The translations under genes and the position numbers were made by a program. From the NCBI GenBank assembly GCA_025149125.1, contig CP102272.1, positions 620,001 through 684,000 on the forward strand: a stretch of 64,000 bases of DNA. Direction: 5' to 3'. Positions 22,710 to 31,173 of the stretch are shown piece after piece. Position 1 is the first letter of the stretch. Every line of letters begins with the position of its first letter. The notes under the pieces are model-generated. The model made no database searches and had not been told where the DNA came from. It worked only from the letters and a program-made list of their open reading frames with translations. Source of the stretch: [Clostridium] asparagiforme DSM 15981 (GTDB lineage: Bacteria; Bacillota; Clostridia; Lachnospirales; Lachnospiraceae).

Positions 22710-24659
22710 ATGGGAATGAGCTTAAAGCGGCGGATCAAGCGCGCGGCGGCGTGGGCGTTAGCGTTCACCATCGCCGTGCCTTTTGTGAGTTTTGGTGCGG
22801 CTGCTGCGCAGGAGAGCGCCCGGGAGACCGGTTGGTACGCGCCCAAGGAACACGCCGGGGTCGATTTCTCCCAGATGGAGTACCGGCGGTATGAGTTGGC
22901 GGATATGGAGGCGGCCGCGGATAAGCTGATACAGGCTGCCGGAACCGCAGGAGGGGATGAGCTGGTACTGGAGGCCTACGAGGAGCTGTTAGATGAGGTG
23001 GACCGCATGGGCACCATGTACAGCCTGGCGGATATCGCTTACAGCCGGAATATGGACGACCAGGACGCCGCGGACGAGACAGCGTATATGCGAACCCTGT
23101 ACCCGCAGGGTACCGACCGGGCGGCCGCGGCGATGAAGGCGGCGCTGGACACCTCCTACGGACCTCTGCTGGAGGACAAAATGGGCCGGGCAAATGCCCG
23201 CTCCCTGCGGTATTATGAGGAGCTGGATCCGGTGCTGGAGAAACTAGGGGAGCGGGAACAGCAGCTGATACTGGAGTATGATCAGGCTTCGTCGGCGGAG
23301 TACCGGGTGAAGGCCGACGGGGAGGACTGGACGTACGAGCGCCTGGCACAGGATTTGGAGCCCTACAGCGACCAGTATTATGAGATACAAAATGCTCTGG
23401 ACCGGGAACGGAACAAAACCGTGGGGGAGATCTACCGCCAGCTGGTTCAGGTGCGCCGGGAGATCGCCGGGGAGTGCGGCTATGACAATTATGCGGATTA
23501 TGCTTACCAGTCCGTGTACGGCCGGGATTTTACAAAGGAGGACGTGGAGCGGATCCGCGCGGACGTGAAGGAGATCATTGTGCCGTTAATCGTGGATTGC
23601 TGGTATTCCGACGTGGACTACCAGGCGCTCTATGAGCTGGAGCCGTCGGACGCAGAAGAGATACTCGATCTCATGGAACCCTATATGGGACGGATGAGCG
23701 GGGAGCTGGGAGAGGCGTTTTCATACATGCGCAGGCACGGCCTGTATGACATGAAGCAGGCGGAGGCGGGAGAGAACCGCAGCGGAGGCTTTACCACCGA
23801 TCTGCCGTATTACGGGGATGGCTTTATCTTCCTGACGCTGGAGGGGGATTACGACGATTACCTTGGCGTTTTCCACGAATTCGGCCATTTTGCGTCCATT
23901 TTCGGGGATCCGGCGCCCAGCATGTTCCGGTATGGATATGTGGATGTCAGCGAGATTGACTCCCAGGGGATGCAGATGCTGCTAATGCATTACGCGGACG
24001 AAATGTTCGGGGAGGTGGGGCGCTCCGTCGAGATGGAGGCGGTGTCGGATCTGCTGGATTCCATCATCACCGGGGCCATGATGGATGAGTTCGAGACCGC
24101 GGTGTACGCGGACCCGGATATGCCGCTGGATGAGATGAACCGCCTGTTCGCCGCTATTGCCGAGGATTACGGCGGCCTGTACTTTGATTACGACGGGGAA
24201 AACTGTTACGGCTGGGATATGGTTCCGCACATTTACCACAGTCCCCTCTACTATATCAGCTACGGAACCTCGGCGTTTCCGGCGCTTCGGCTGTGGATCG
24301 AGTCTGAGACGGACTGGGAGGGAACCCTGGACCGCTATATGACACTGTCGGCATCGGGAAGCAGCGAGCCTTACCGGAAAACGCTGCGGGAATGCGAAAT
24401 TGGAGATATTTTCCAAACTGATGTGCTGCTGGATCTGGACCGGGAGATTCGGGAACGGCTGGATCTGCCCGGGGTAGAGACGAAGCGCGAGGCAGAGAAG
24501 GGGGAGACCGGAATTGGCGCGGCTCTGAACGGAAATGAGCTGAAACCGGTGGTCAGGCTGTTTTTGGGCGTGGCGGGCGCGATTGCGGTGCTGCAGCTGA
24601 TGGTGCTTTGCACGGGATTTGTGATTATCTGGTTGTTGGTGAAAGATCGAAAACGGTAG
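22710..24659 (+). CDS. M3-family oligopeptidase, secreted and membrane-anchored
   Basis: 649 residues. The zinc motif HEFGH lies at 389-393, with a downstream acidic ligand region (DVSEIDSQGMQ), placing it in the M3 oligoendopeptidase F group, which cleaves short peptides. Unlike the cytosolic norm it begins with a basic, hydrophobic signal sequence (about 1-33, ending AAAAQ) and ends with one transmembrane helix (about 615-642) and a basic tail, so the catalytic domain should face outward. Start moved from 22626 to ATG 22710, which has GGGGAGG upstream and gives the signal. Its promoter is shared in sequence with that of the Tet(M)-like gene. Terminator follows. Confidence 0.86.
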   Translation: MGMSLKRRIKRAAAWALAFTIAVPFVSFGAAAAQESARETGWYAPKEHAGVDFSQMEYRRYELADMEAAADKLIQAAGTAGGDELVLEAYEELLDEVDRMGTMYSLADIAYSRNMDDQDAADETAYMRTLYPQGTDRAAAAMKAALDTSYGPLLEDKMGRANARSLRYYEELDPVLEKLGEREQQLILEYDQASSAEYRVKADGEDWTYERLAQDLEPYSDQYYEIQNALDRERNKTVGEIYRQLVQVRREIAGECGYDNYADYAYQSVYGRDFTKEDVERIRADVKEIIVPLIVDCWYSDVDYQALYELEPSDAEEILDLMEPYMGRMSGELGEAFSYMRRHGLYDMKQAEAGENRSGGFTTDLPYYGDGFIFLTLEGDYDDYLGVFHEFGHFASIFGDPAPSMFRYGYVDVSEIDSQGMQMLLMHYADEMFGEVGRSVEMEAVSDLLDSIITGAMMDEFETAVYADPDMPLDEMNRLFAAIAEDYGGLYFDYDGENCYGWDMVPHIYHSPLYYISYGTSAFPALRLWIESETDWEGTLDRYMTLSASGSSEPYRKTLRECEIGDIFQTDVLLDLDREIRERLDLPGVETKREAEKGETGIGAALNGNELKPVVRLFLGVAGAIAVLQLMVLCTGFVIIWLLVKDRKR

Positions 24660-24666
24660 ACAAAAA

Positions 24667-24702
24667 AGAAGTGCCGATCCGGGAGGGCGGCACTTCTCTT
24701 TT
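24667..24702 (+). terminator. terminator of the M3 peptidase gene
   Basis: Ten-pair stem (24667-24676 with 24688-24697), loop of 11, then CTTTT; flanking GACAAAA and TTTTGTC extend the symmetry, so it may work in both directions. The 130 bp to the DUF3810 stop hold nothing I recognise. Confidence 0.85.
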
Positions 24703-24836
24703 GTCCGCCAGTCCTAGGCGGGGTCTGACGGATGGAAGTGGCTTTCGGACTTGACTGCGGGCCGGCGACGGGAGCGTTAGGAGGCCCGTGCCGTTTCTGC
24801 CGGAGCGCAGGGTCAAGCCGGATTGCTGCAGGAGAC

Positions 24837-25970
24837 CTACGGCGCGGTCCCGGCCAGAGACTCCGCGTAGTAGGCCAGCATCAGATCGACCATGCGGCCG
24901 TAGCTCTTGACGCCGTCGGTCTGGTTTTGCAGCTTTAAGTAGGTGTCGTTCATGCGGGTGGAGGCCTCGGCAACCTTTCCGTCGAAATGGTTCCAGTAAG
25001 CGTTGTTGTAGGCCAGGTCCGCCACGGCCTCCGGGGGAAGCTTTTGGTGGAGTGTTATGTAGGCATCCATGTCCGCTTTTGCCAGCGCGTTGCCGGCGTA
25101 GACCCAGCCGGTGAGGTAGCCGCTGTAGCGGAACTCCGGATCGTCGGAGCCGATGCAGGCCATGTAGCCGATAAAGTTGGCCTCGTCCTCCCGCATGAAG
25201 CCCTTGAGGTGGCTCAGCTCATGGCAGATGGTGTGTGGGACGTTGTAGCGGGGCATCTCCCGGTTATAGTTGGCCTCCACGGTAAAGGGAGAGTAGATGC
25301 CACAGAGCTGCTGCACGGAGAGAATGCGGGATACCAACAGGGCCTTGGGACGGGGGTAAAATCCGTCCAGGTCCGGGAACAGCTCTCCCAGTTGTTCCAT
25401 GGCCTTACGGCCGGAAGTGCCGTAGCGGTTTAAGCCGCTCAGGGTGGGCCCGGGGGTGGCGGTTGTCTGCCCTTCGTAGGGGGACAAGGCGTCCAGGTCG
25501 CCCTTGGCGGCGCACACCTGATCTACCAGGTAGCTGCACAGGGCGTAGAGCTCTTCGGTGGAGGATTTACGGATCGTGAGGCCGCTGTCCGCGGAAAAGG
25601 GCTTGCGGTAATAATTGATTCCGCAGTTCACCGTAAACACGAAGGCCAGGGTCGAGGCGATGAGAAACGCGCCGGACAGGAGCTTTGCAGGGCGACGGAA
25701 ATTGCGGATCAGGCAGAACAGACAGAACAGAATCAGAGCGTAGAGGCCGATTTCCACCACGGAAAAGGGGAACAGGCCCGTCAGGCGTCCCAGGGTACCC
25801 ACGATAAGGGGATAAACGGTGACCGCGTACCACTGGGCGAAGCCGGTGAACTTCCGGGCGGCCAGCTGGAGCAAGGCGGCTGCGAGCAGCAGAGTTCCCC
25901 CCGCCGTCCAGGGGGACAGGCGGAGAAATCTGCGCCGGTTTGAAGTGTTTGGGGAGTGTGCTAAATGCAT
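24837..25970 (-). CDS. DUF3810 membrane protein with HEXXH metalloprotease motif
   Basis: 377 residues: about four hydrophobic segments in the first 115 residues, then an extracytoplasmic domain with HELSH at 250-254 and a following glutamate pair EDE at 261-263 that could give the third zinc ligand. This matches DUF3810, a family of presumed membrane metallopeptidases of unknown substrate. AGAAGGCG precedes the ATG. It has its own promoter at 26081-26109 and converges on the M3 peptidase gene. The peptidase activity is inferred from the motif only. Confidence 0.85.
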   Translation of the reverse strand: MHLAHSPNTSNRRRFLRLSPWTAGGTLLLAAALLQLAARKFTGFAQWYAVTVYPLIVGTLGRLTGLFPFSVVEIGLYALILFCLFCLIRNFRRPAKLLSGAFLIASTLAFVFTVNCGINYYRKPFSADSGLTIRKSSTEELYALCSYLVDQVCAAKGDLDALSPYEGQTTATPGPTLSGLNRYGTSGRKAMEQLGELFPDLDGFYPRPKALLVSRILSVQQLCGIYSPFTVEANYNREMPRYNVPHTICHELSHLKGFMREDEANFIGYMACIGSDDPEFRYSGYLTGWVYAGNALAKADMDAYITLHQKLPPEAVADLAYNNAYWNHFDGKVAEASTRMNDTYLKLQNQTDGVKSYGRMVDLMLAYYAESLAGTAP

Positions 25971-26080
25971 GGTATACGCCTTCTTTTGCAGTTTGAGTTA
26001 TCAACATTCTATGAAAATCCATTGTAAAACATGAGGACAACTTGGAAATTATCAGTAAAAATGCTGGAATCCCTCTCTAT

Positions 26081-26109
26081 ATTATAGAAAATTATGTCAA
26101 AACAGTCAA
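26081..26109 (-). promoter_or_regulatory. promoter of the DUF3810 gene
   Basis: Minus strand TTGACT (26104-26109) and TATAAT (26081-26086), 17-base spacing, about 110 bp upstream of the start codon. Confidence 0.75.
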
Positions 26110-26163
26110 GAAAATCAACTGTAAAAAAACGGAAAATAATGGTCCTCAGGCAGCGAATTCCGG

Positions 26164-28041
26164 TTAGGGGACAAGAGACAGCAGGCGGTTTAAGCAGGCG
26201 CAGAGCAGCAGGCCCGCCAGGGTGGGCAGCCAGACGGCCGCGGCTGTCCAGAGGAGGGAGCCGGTCTCGCGGCGGATGGTGCGGCAGGTGGTGAGGCAGG
26301 GCCAATGGAACATGCAGAGAGTCATGAGGCAGAGGGCGGTGCGCCAGGTCCAGCCCTGAAGGACCAGGAACTGGCTGAGGGAAGCGGCGGCAGTTCCGGA
26401 ACCTGCCTGGAGGTAGATCATCAGGATCAGGGGAAACACGGCCTCGTTGGCCGGAAGCCCGATCAGAAAGGCGGCCAGAATCGCGCCGTCCAGTCCCATG
26501 AGGCCGCCGGCGGGGGCCAGGAGACGGATCAGGGCGTCTAACAGGCTGGGAATCCGGCCGGCCGGAGCCGTGAACGTAAACCACCCTCCGGCCGGCCCCG
26601 GACAATATATGCGGGCTGAAATCCAGATGAGCATTCCGGCGGGCAGGGCCACGGCGGCCATGCGGCCCAGCACAAGCAGCACGCGGCTGAACAGGGAACC
26701 CAGGATCACCCGGCCGAAACGGGGCCGCCGGTATTCCGGCAGCTCCAGGATGAAAGCCGGGGACCGGTTTCCCGAAAGGATGCGGGAGAGGATGCGGGAG
26801 AGCACCAGATTTACGCCAAGGGCGGCCAGGAAAGCGCCTGTGAGGATCAGCGCCCGGGTCAGTCCGTCTGTCAATCCGGAAGCCGGAAAACCGGCAAAAA
26901 ACAGGAGCGCCAGGGCGGCAAGCAGGGGGAACTTTCCGCTGCAGGGGATGAGGGAACAGGTGAGGATGGCGGTCAGGCGGTGTCCGTGGGAGACGATCGC
27001 ACGGGAGCTAAGCACCCCGGCGGCGGAGCAGCCGAGTCCCACTGCCATGGACACGCACTGCCTGCCGCAGGCCCGGCAGCGTTCCAGACAGCGGTCCATG
27101 GCAAAGGCGGCCCTGGGCAGCAGACCGGTTTCCCCGGCCAGCGCCAGCAGCGGGAAAAAGACCGCCATGGGGGGCAGCATATACGGCAAAGCCCAGGCCA
27201 GGGGAAGGCCGATTCCGCGCACCAGGCAGGAGATGAGCCACTCCGGCGCGTCCGACCAGGAAAGAAACGCGGCAAATGGACCGCCAAGGCGTGTCATACC
27301 CTGTTGGAGCAGGGCGGCCAGAGGGGATGAGACGACCATGGTGGTCCAGAACAGGACGAGCATCAGGAACAGGAAAAACAGTTTTCCGTACAGGGGATCC
27401 GTGACCACACGGTCAAAGGGGAGAAACGCAGCCGGGGGCTTGCGGCGCCGTCCGCAACAGGCGTCCGCCAGGCGCTTGGGCGAGAAGTCCAGGCATTCAT
27501 AGCGGAAGCGGCTGCGCGGAGCGGTGGTGCAGGCGTGGTGGACGGCTGTTTTCACATCGTCCAGGTCCTCGCGGCAGCGGGCGCAGCAGGGGACCACGGG
27601 GATTTGGAGTACATCGGACAGGAGGTCCAAGTCGATGGAAACGCAGCGTTTGCGGGCCTCGTCCCAGAGGTTTAAGCAGAGCACCACCGGCAGGCCCGTC
27701 TGCCGCACCCGTTCCAGGCGGAGGATGCGGTCCAGGTAGGACAGTCCCCGCTCCAGAGCGGAAGCCCTGCACACCACCAACACGGCGTCCGCCAGGCCGG
27801 AGCGCAGAAAATCCCGGGTCAGGGTTTCCCATCCGCGCCCCGCGGACAGACTGTCCGAGCCGGGAATATCCGCCATCAGATAGGTGCAGCCGCTGTACAT
27901 AAAGGAACCTACCGCCGGCTCCACGGTGGTGCCGGACCAGTTTCCGGTGGGCGTGCTCCGGCCGGTCAGCCCGTTGAAAATGGTGGTCTTGCCCGTGTTG
28001 GGGCAGCCGGTCAATGCGATCAGTGTGCGTCCGTCTTTCAT
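26164..28041 (-). CDS. feoB: FeoB-type ferrous iron transporter, divergent form
   Basis: 625 residues: an N-terminal G domain (G1 GCPNTGKT 12-19, G3 DIPG 58-61, G4 NLWD 124-127), then about ten membrane helices. The two FeoB gate regions are present but altered: GLGCSAAGVLSSRA instead of GFGCNVPA-type, and CSLIPCSGKFPLL instead of FMSCGARLP-type; the core cysteines remain. The C-terminal IRRETGS is conserved. It is somewhat shorter than usual and lacks a fused FeoA; an orphan feoA lies at 39046. Start moved to ATG 28041 behind GGAGGT. Iron as substrate is likely but the gate changes leave room for another metal. Confidence 0.83.
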   Translation of the reverse strand: MKDGRTLIALTGCPNTGKTTIFNGLTGRSTPTGNWSGTTVEPAVGSFMYSGCTYLMADIPGSDSLSAGRGWETLTRDFLRSGLADAVLVVCRASALERGLSYLDRILRLERVRQTGLPVVLCLNLWDEARKRCVSIDLDLLSDVLQIPVVPCCARCREDLDDVKTAVHHACTTAPRSRFRYECLDFSPKRLADACCGRRRKPPAAFLPFDRVVTDPLYGKLFFLFLMLVLFWTTMVVSSPLAALLQQGMTRLGGPFAAFLSWSDAPEWLISCLVRGIGLPLAWALPYMLPPMAVFFPLLALAGETGLLPRAAFAMDRCLERCRACGRQCVSMAVGLGCSAAGVLSSRAIVSHGHRLTAILTCSLIPCSGKFPLLAALALLFFAGFPASGLTDGLTRALILTGAFLAALGVNLVLSRILSRILSGNRSPAFILELPEYRRPRFGRVILGSLFSRVLLVLGRMAAVALPAGMLIWISARIYCPGPAGGWFTFTAPAGRIPSLLDALIRLLAPAGGLMGLDGAILAAFLIGLPANEAVFPLILMIYLQAGSGTAAASLSQFLVLQGWTWRTALCLMTLCMFHWPCLTTCRTIRRETGSLLWTAAAVWLPTLAGLLLCACLNRLLSLVP

Positions 28042-28230
28042 ACTAACCTCCATCCTGCCCGCCGCTGTGGGAGGCGGACAGTGAAACCGCCGAAAACAGC
28101 AGAGACGCTGCTCCGGCGGAAGAACCTTATAATCTAAATATGCGGCCCGGAAGGGGAAAGTGCCTGGGCATACGGGAACGGCGGCATTTATCAGGGGGAT
28201 TGGGATGAAACCGGGGAAGGGCCGTGGGAT

Positions 28231-28281
28231 CGTATGAATATTTGGCGAGGTCTTTCACGAGCTTAGAGTTTATGGTAAAAT
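28231..28281 (+). promoter_or_regulatory. promoter module of the Tet(M)-like gene (copy 2)
   Basis: TTTCAC (28253-28258) and TAAAAT (28276-28281), 17-base spacing, inside the same 50-bp sequence seen before the M3 peptidase gene (CGTATGAA...GAGGTCTTT.ACGA...GTTTATGGTA.AATGG). The remaining 28054-28230 between feoB and this promoter has no gene. Confidence 0.55.
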
Positions 28282-28318
28282 GGGGAGCGACAGACACAAT
28301 GGAAGGCGGAATGGGATT

Positions 28319-30301
28319 ATGAAGAAAACAATCGGTATACTGGCCCACGTGGATGGGGGCAAGACCACATTTTCCGAGCAGCTTTTGTACCACGCAGGGG
28401 CCATTCGCACACCGGGGCGGGTGGACAGCCGGGACACGGTGATGGACGCAAACCCCATCGAGCGGGAGCGGGGAATCACCATATTCGCGGATCAGGGCTA
28501 TTTTGAGTACAACCAAAACACCTACTACCTGCTGGATACGCCGGGACACGTGGATTTCAGCGCGGAGACGGAGCGGGCGGTGATGGCCCTGGACTATGCG
28601 GTTCTGCTTTTGGACGGTACCGGCGGAGTCCCGGCCCACACGGTCACACTGTTTAAGCTGCTGGAGCGCTACCGGGTGCCGGTTTTCTTTTTCATCAATA
28701 AAATGGACCTGGAGGGCGCGGATGCCGTCCGTGCCATGGAAGCTGTCCGCAGCCGCCTCACGGAGGATGCCGTGCTGATCCGCAGTCCAGGGGAGCTTGG
28801 CATGGAGGGAGCGCTGGCCGAGTTTGTGGCCGAGCGGGACGAGGGCGCGCTGGAGGCTTATCTGGAGGGAAAACTGACCGGTGAAATGGGTCTGGAAGCG
28901 CTGCAGAACCTGATCCGGCAGCGCCGGGCGTTTATCGCCATGGCCGGTTCCGCGCTGAGGGACAGCGGAATCGGGGAGTTCTGGCAGGTGTTCGACCGCC
29001 TGACCGCAACCGACTACCGGCCCCAAGGAACATTTTCCGGCCTGGTCTATAAAGTGCGCCGGGATGCCGGAGGGCGCAGGATCACCTTTATCAAGGTGGA
29101 ACAGGGGGCGCTTCGGACACGGGATGAATTCCAGTTTATGGGAAATGATGGGGAGCCGGTGCGGGAGAAGGTAAACCAGATATTCTGCTGCTTTGGGGCC
29201 AGATACGGGGCAATGGACCAGGCCGGGGCAGGAGATCTTGCGGCGGTGACCGGGCTTTCGGTTCCGGTCTGCGGACAGCGGATCAGCCTGGAGGGCGGGG
29301 CGTCTGCGGCGGAGCAGGTGGCTTTCCAGATGGTACCCGCCCTGGAGGCCCGGGCGCTGGCCGGGAAAGGGACGGACAATCACCGTCTGCTGGAGATTTT
29401 AAGGATTCTGGAGGATGAGGACCCGCAGATGGCGGTGGACTGCCGCAGGCTGCCGGGCGGCGAGGAACAAATCTGTGTGCGCATTATGGGTCTGATCCAG
29501 CTGGAGGTGTTAAAACGCCTGATTCAGGACCGGTTTGGCGTGGAGGTGGAATTTACGCCGCCCCAGGTGCTTTATCAGGAGACTGTCGCAGCGCCGGTGG
29601 CAGGTTACGGGCATTATGAGCCACTGCGGCACTACGCGGAGGTCAATCTTCTGCTGGAGCCTGGACCCCGGGGGAGCGGGATTGCCTTTGAGAGCCGCTG
29701 CCATGTGGACGTGCTTTCCGTGAATTACCAGAATTTGGTGCGCACCCATGTGTTTGAGCGGGTGCACCGGGGGATTCTTACCGGTTCGCCTCTGACCGAC
29801 GTCCGGGTGGTTCTGACCAACGGGCGGTCCCATTTAAAACACACGGAAGGCGGGGATTTCCGGGAGGCCACCTACCGGGCCATCCGCCAGGGGCTGGAGA
29901 AGGCGGAAAATCTGCTGCTGGAGCCCTGGTACCGGTTTGAGATCAGCGCCCCGGCGGAATACCTGGGCCGGATTCTTTCGGATATCCGCAAACGGTTTGG
30001 GGAGGCCCAGCCGCCGGAGCAGTGCGGGGACGTGGTGATTGTCCGGGGACGCGGTCCGGTGGCTTCCTTCATGGATTACAGCGTGGAGCTGGCCTCCGCC
30101 ACCCGGGGCAGCGCGTCCATTTCCTCCGTCAGCGCGGGCTATGATATATGTCACAATCCTGATGAGGTGATCCGGCAGACCGGGTACGACAAGGGCGCGG
30201 ACACGGAGCACACCTCGGCCTCGGTGTTCTGCTCCCACGGAGCGGGATTTACCGTAAACTGGGACGAGGCGGAGTCTTATATGCACTGCCTGAAAGGGTA
30301 A
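28319..30301 (+). CDS. Tet(M)/EF-G-like translational GTPase
   Basis: 660 residues with EF-G domain order. G motifs: AHVDGGKTT (9-17), RGIT (51-54), DTPGH (73-77), NKMD (127-130). Tet(M)-type ribosomal protection proteins are about 640 residues and begin in the same way, but the C-terminus here carries a roughly 40-residue tail with VFCSHGAGF that proven resistance proteins lack. It is better seen as a chromosomal paralogue of unknown ribosomal role than a resistance gene. Start placed at ATG 28319 behind GGAAGGCGG; the frame is open to 28280. Divergent from feoB. Confidence 0.85.
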   Translation: MKKTIGILAHVDGGKTTFSEQLLYHAGAIRTPGRVDSRDTVMDANPIERERGITIFADQGYFEYNQNTYYLLDTPGHVDFSAETERAVMALDYAVLLLDGTGGVPAHTVTLFKLLERYRVPVFFFINKMDLEGADAVRAMEAVRSRLTEDAVLIRSPGELGMEGALAEFVAERDEGALEAYLEGKLTGEMGLEALQNLIRQRRAFIAMAGSALRDSGIGEFWQVFDRLTATDYRPQGTFSGLVYKVRRDAGGRRITFIKVEQGALRTRDEFQFMGNDGEPVREKVNQIFCCFGARYGAMDQAGAGDLAAVTGLSVPVCGQRISLEGGASAAEQVAFQMVPALEARALAGKGTDNHRLLEILRILEDEDPQMAVDCRRLPGGEEQICVRIMGLIQLEVLKRLIQDRFGVEVEFTPPQVLYQETVAAPVAGYGHYEPLRHYAEVNLLLEPGPRGSGIAFESRCHVDVLSVNYQNLVRTHVFERVHRGILTGSPLTDVRVVLTNGRSHLKHTEGGDFREATYRAIRQGLEKAENLLLEPWYRFEISAPAEYLGRILSDIRKRFGEAQPPEQCGDVVIVRGRGPVASFMDYSVELASATRGSASISSVSAGYDICHNPDEVIRQTGYDKGADTEHTSASVFCSHGAGFTVNWDEAESYMHCLKG

Positions 30302-30389
30302 ACAGCGGTTGAAATCGGGCCGGGGTTTTAGTATAATCGAATCAGGAAGAGGAAACAGCTTACGCTCTTTGTGCCGGAACGGAGGAGAG

Positions 30390-30524
30390 ATGGACGCGGC
30401 GGCCCTGAAGACGGGGGAGGATTTCAAGCGTCTGAGCGCCCAGGGGATGAGCGCCGCTGAGATTTCCGCCCAGTGCGGCATCTCCCAGGCGGAGGTTGCC
30501 GATATCCTGAATATGAACGAATAA
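30390..30524 (+). CDS. 44-residue helix-turn-helix microprotein
   Basis: 44 residues with GMSAAEISAQCGISQAEVADIL, a compact helix-turn-helix of the sigma-70 region 4/Trp-repressor-like pattern. There is room for little else, so it might act as a small DNA-binding or anti-regulatory protein. GGAGGAGAG lies just upstream of ATG 30390, a strong reason to believe it is translated; the longer frame from 30309 lacks one. It sits 88 bp behind the Tet(M)-like gene and may be co-transcribed. Function unknown. Confidence 0.6.
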   Translation: MDAAALKTGEDFKRLSAQGMSAAEISAQCGISQAEVADILNMNE

Positions 30525-30574
30525 AACATCATACAATTCCGGCCGGCGCGCCTTCTGATCCGCCGGCCACTCTG

Positions 30575-30600
30575 TCAGGCTTTGGCCTGATCTGATTTTC
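30575..30600 (+). terminator. probable terminator behind the HTH microprotein
   Basis: TCAGGC (30575-30580), loop TTTG, GCCTGA (30585-30590), then TCTGATTTT. A GC-rich stem GGCCGGCG/CGCCGGCC lies just before it at 30541-30568 without a T-tract. Confidence 0.5.
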
Positions 30601-30693
30601 AAGAACAATTCTGACAAATATCCAATACACAATCAGGCACCAACGAGCTGCTTGCGCCCTTTTCCTGTCTGAGCCGCGCCCGAAAGTAAGATA

Positions 30694-30722
30694 TTGACCG
30701 GGGCTGTGATATCGATTATACT
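30694..30722 (+). promoter_or_regulatory. promoter of the DUF6483-helicase unit
   Basis: TTGACC (30694-30699) and TATACT (30717-30722), 17-base spacing, 55 bp upstream of the DUF6483 start. Confidence 0.75.
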
Positions 30723-30777
30723 TATTTTAATGCGGTTTTTTGACACATAATAACAGAGAACAAAGGAGATAACATTC

Positions 30778-31173
30778 ATGGGGTTTCAGGACGATTACGT
30801 GATGCGTACCATCAGCGACCTGGTAAAGGCCATCGCACGCCTGTTTCTGGGAAAAGATAACGTGGACTATGACCTTCCCACAAACGAGGCGGACGACACG
30901 GAGATGGACAGCCGGTTCCGCCGCCTGACCGCTCTGGCGGAGGAAGGCAATATCAACGAGGCGGAGAACCTGCTCTTTGAGGAGGTGGACCCGGCCGACA
31001 AACAGTATCTGGAAATGGCGCTGGCTTTCTATATGTATCTGAACGAGTTTGACGACGATTTCCTGTACACCAACAACTATTCCAGGGAAGAGATCGTGGA
31101 CGGCATCAACGCCATCAGCGCGGAGTTCGGAATCACCGGCTTCGAACATTTCGTGGATACGACCATGGTGTGA
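30778..31173 (+). CDS. DUF6483 family protein
   Basis: 131-residue acidic, mostly helical protein (MGFQDDYVMRTISDLVKAIARL, then ALAEEGNINEAENLLFEEV, a TPR-like pair of helices). It matches the DUF6483 family of Lachnospiraceae, which has no known function. AAAGGAGAT precedes the ATG. Its stop overlaps the GTG start of the helicase gene, so the two products are made in step and may form a complex. No catalytic motif is visible. Confidence 0.8.
   Translation: MGFQDDYVMRTISDLVKAIARLFLGKDNVDYDLPTNEADDTEMDSRFRRLTALAEEGNINEAENLLFEEVDPADKQYLEMALAFYMYLNEFDDDFLYTNNYSREEIVDGINAISAEFGITGFEHFVDTTMV

Noticed and set aside
28127..29383. 418-codon antisense frame over the Tet(M)-like gene
   Set aside because: Same shadow effect; the product has no recognisable fold and begins inside the GTPase gene.
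28319..30301. Acquired tetracycline resistance gene
   Set aside because: No mobile element flanks it, the GC content matches the surroundings, and it carries a C-terminal extension not found in known Tet proteins; called as a chromosomal paralogue.
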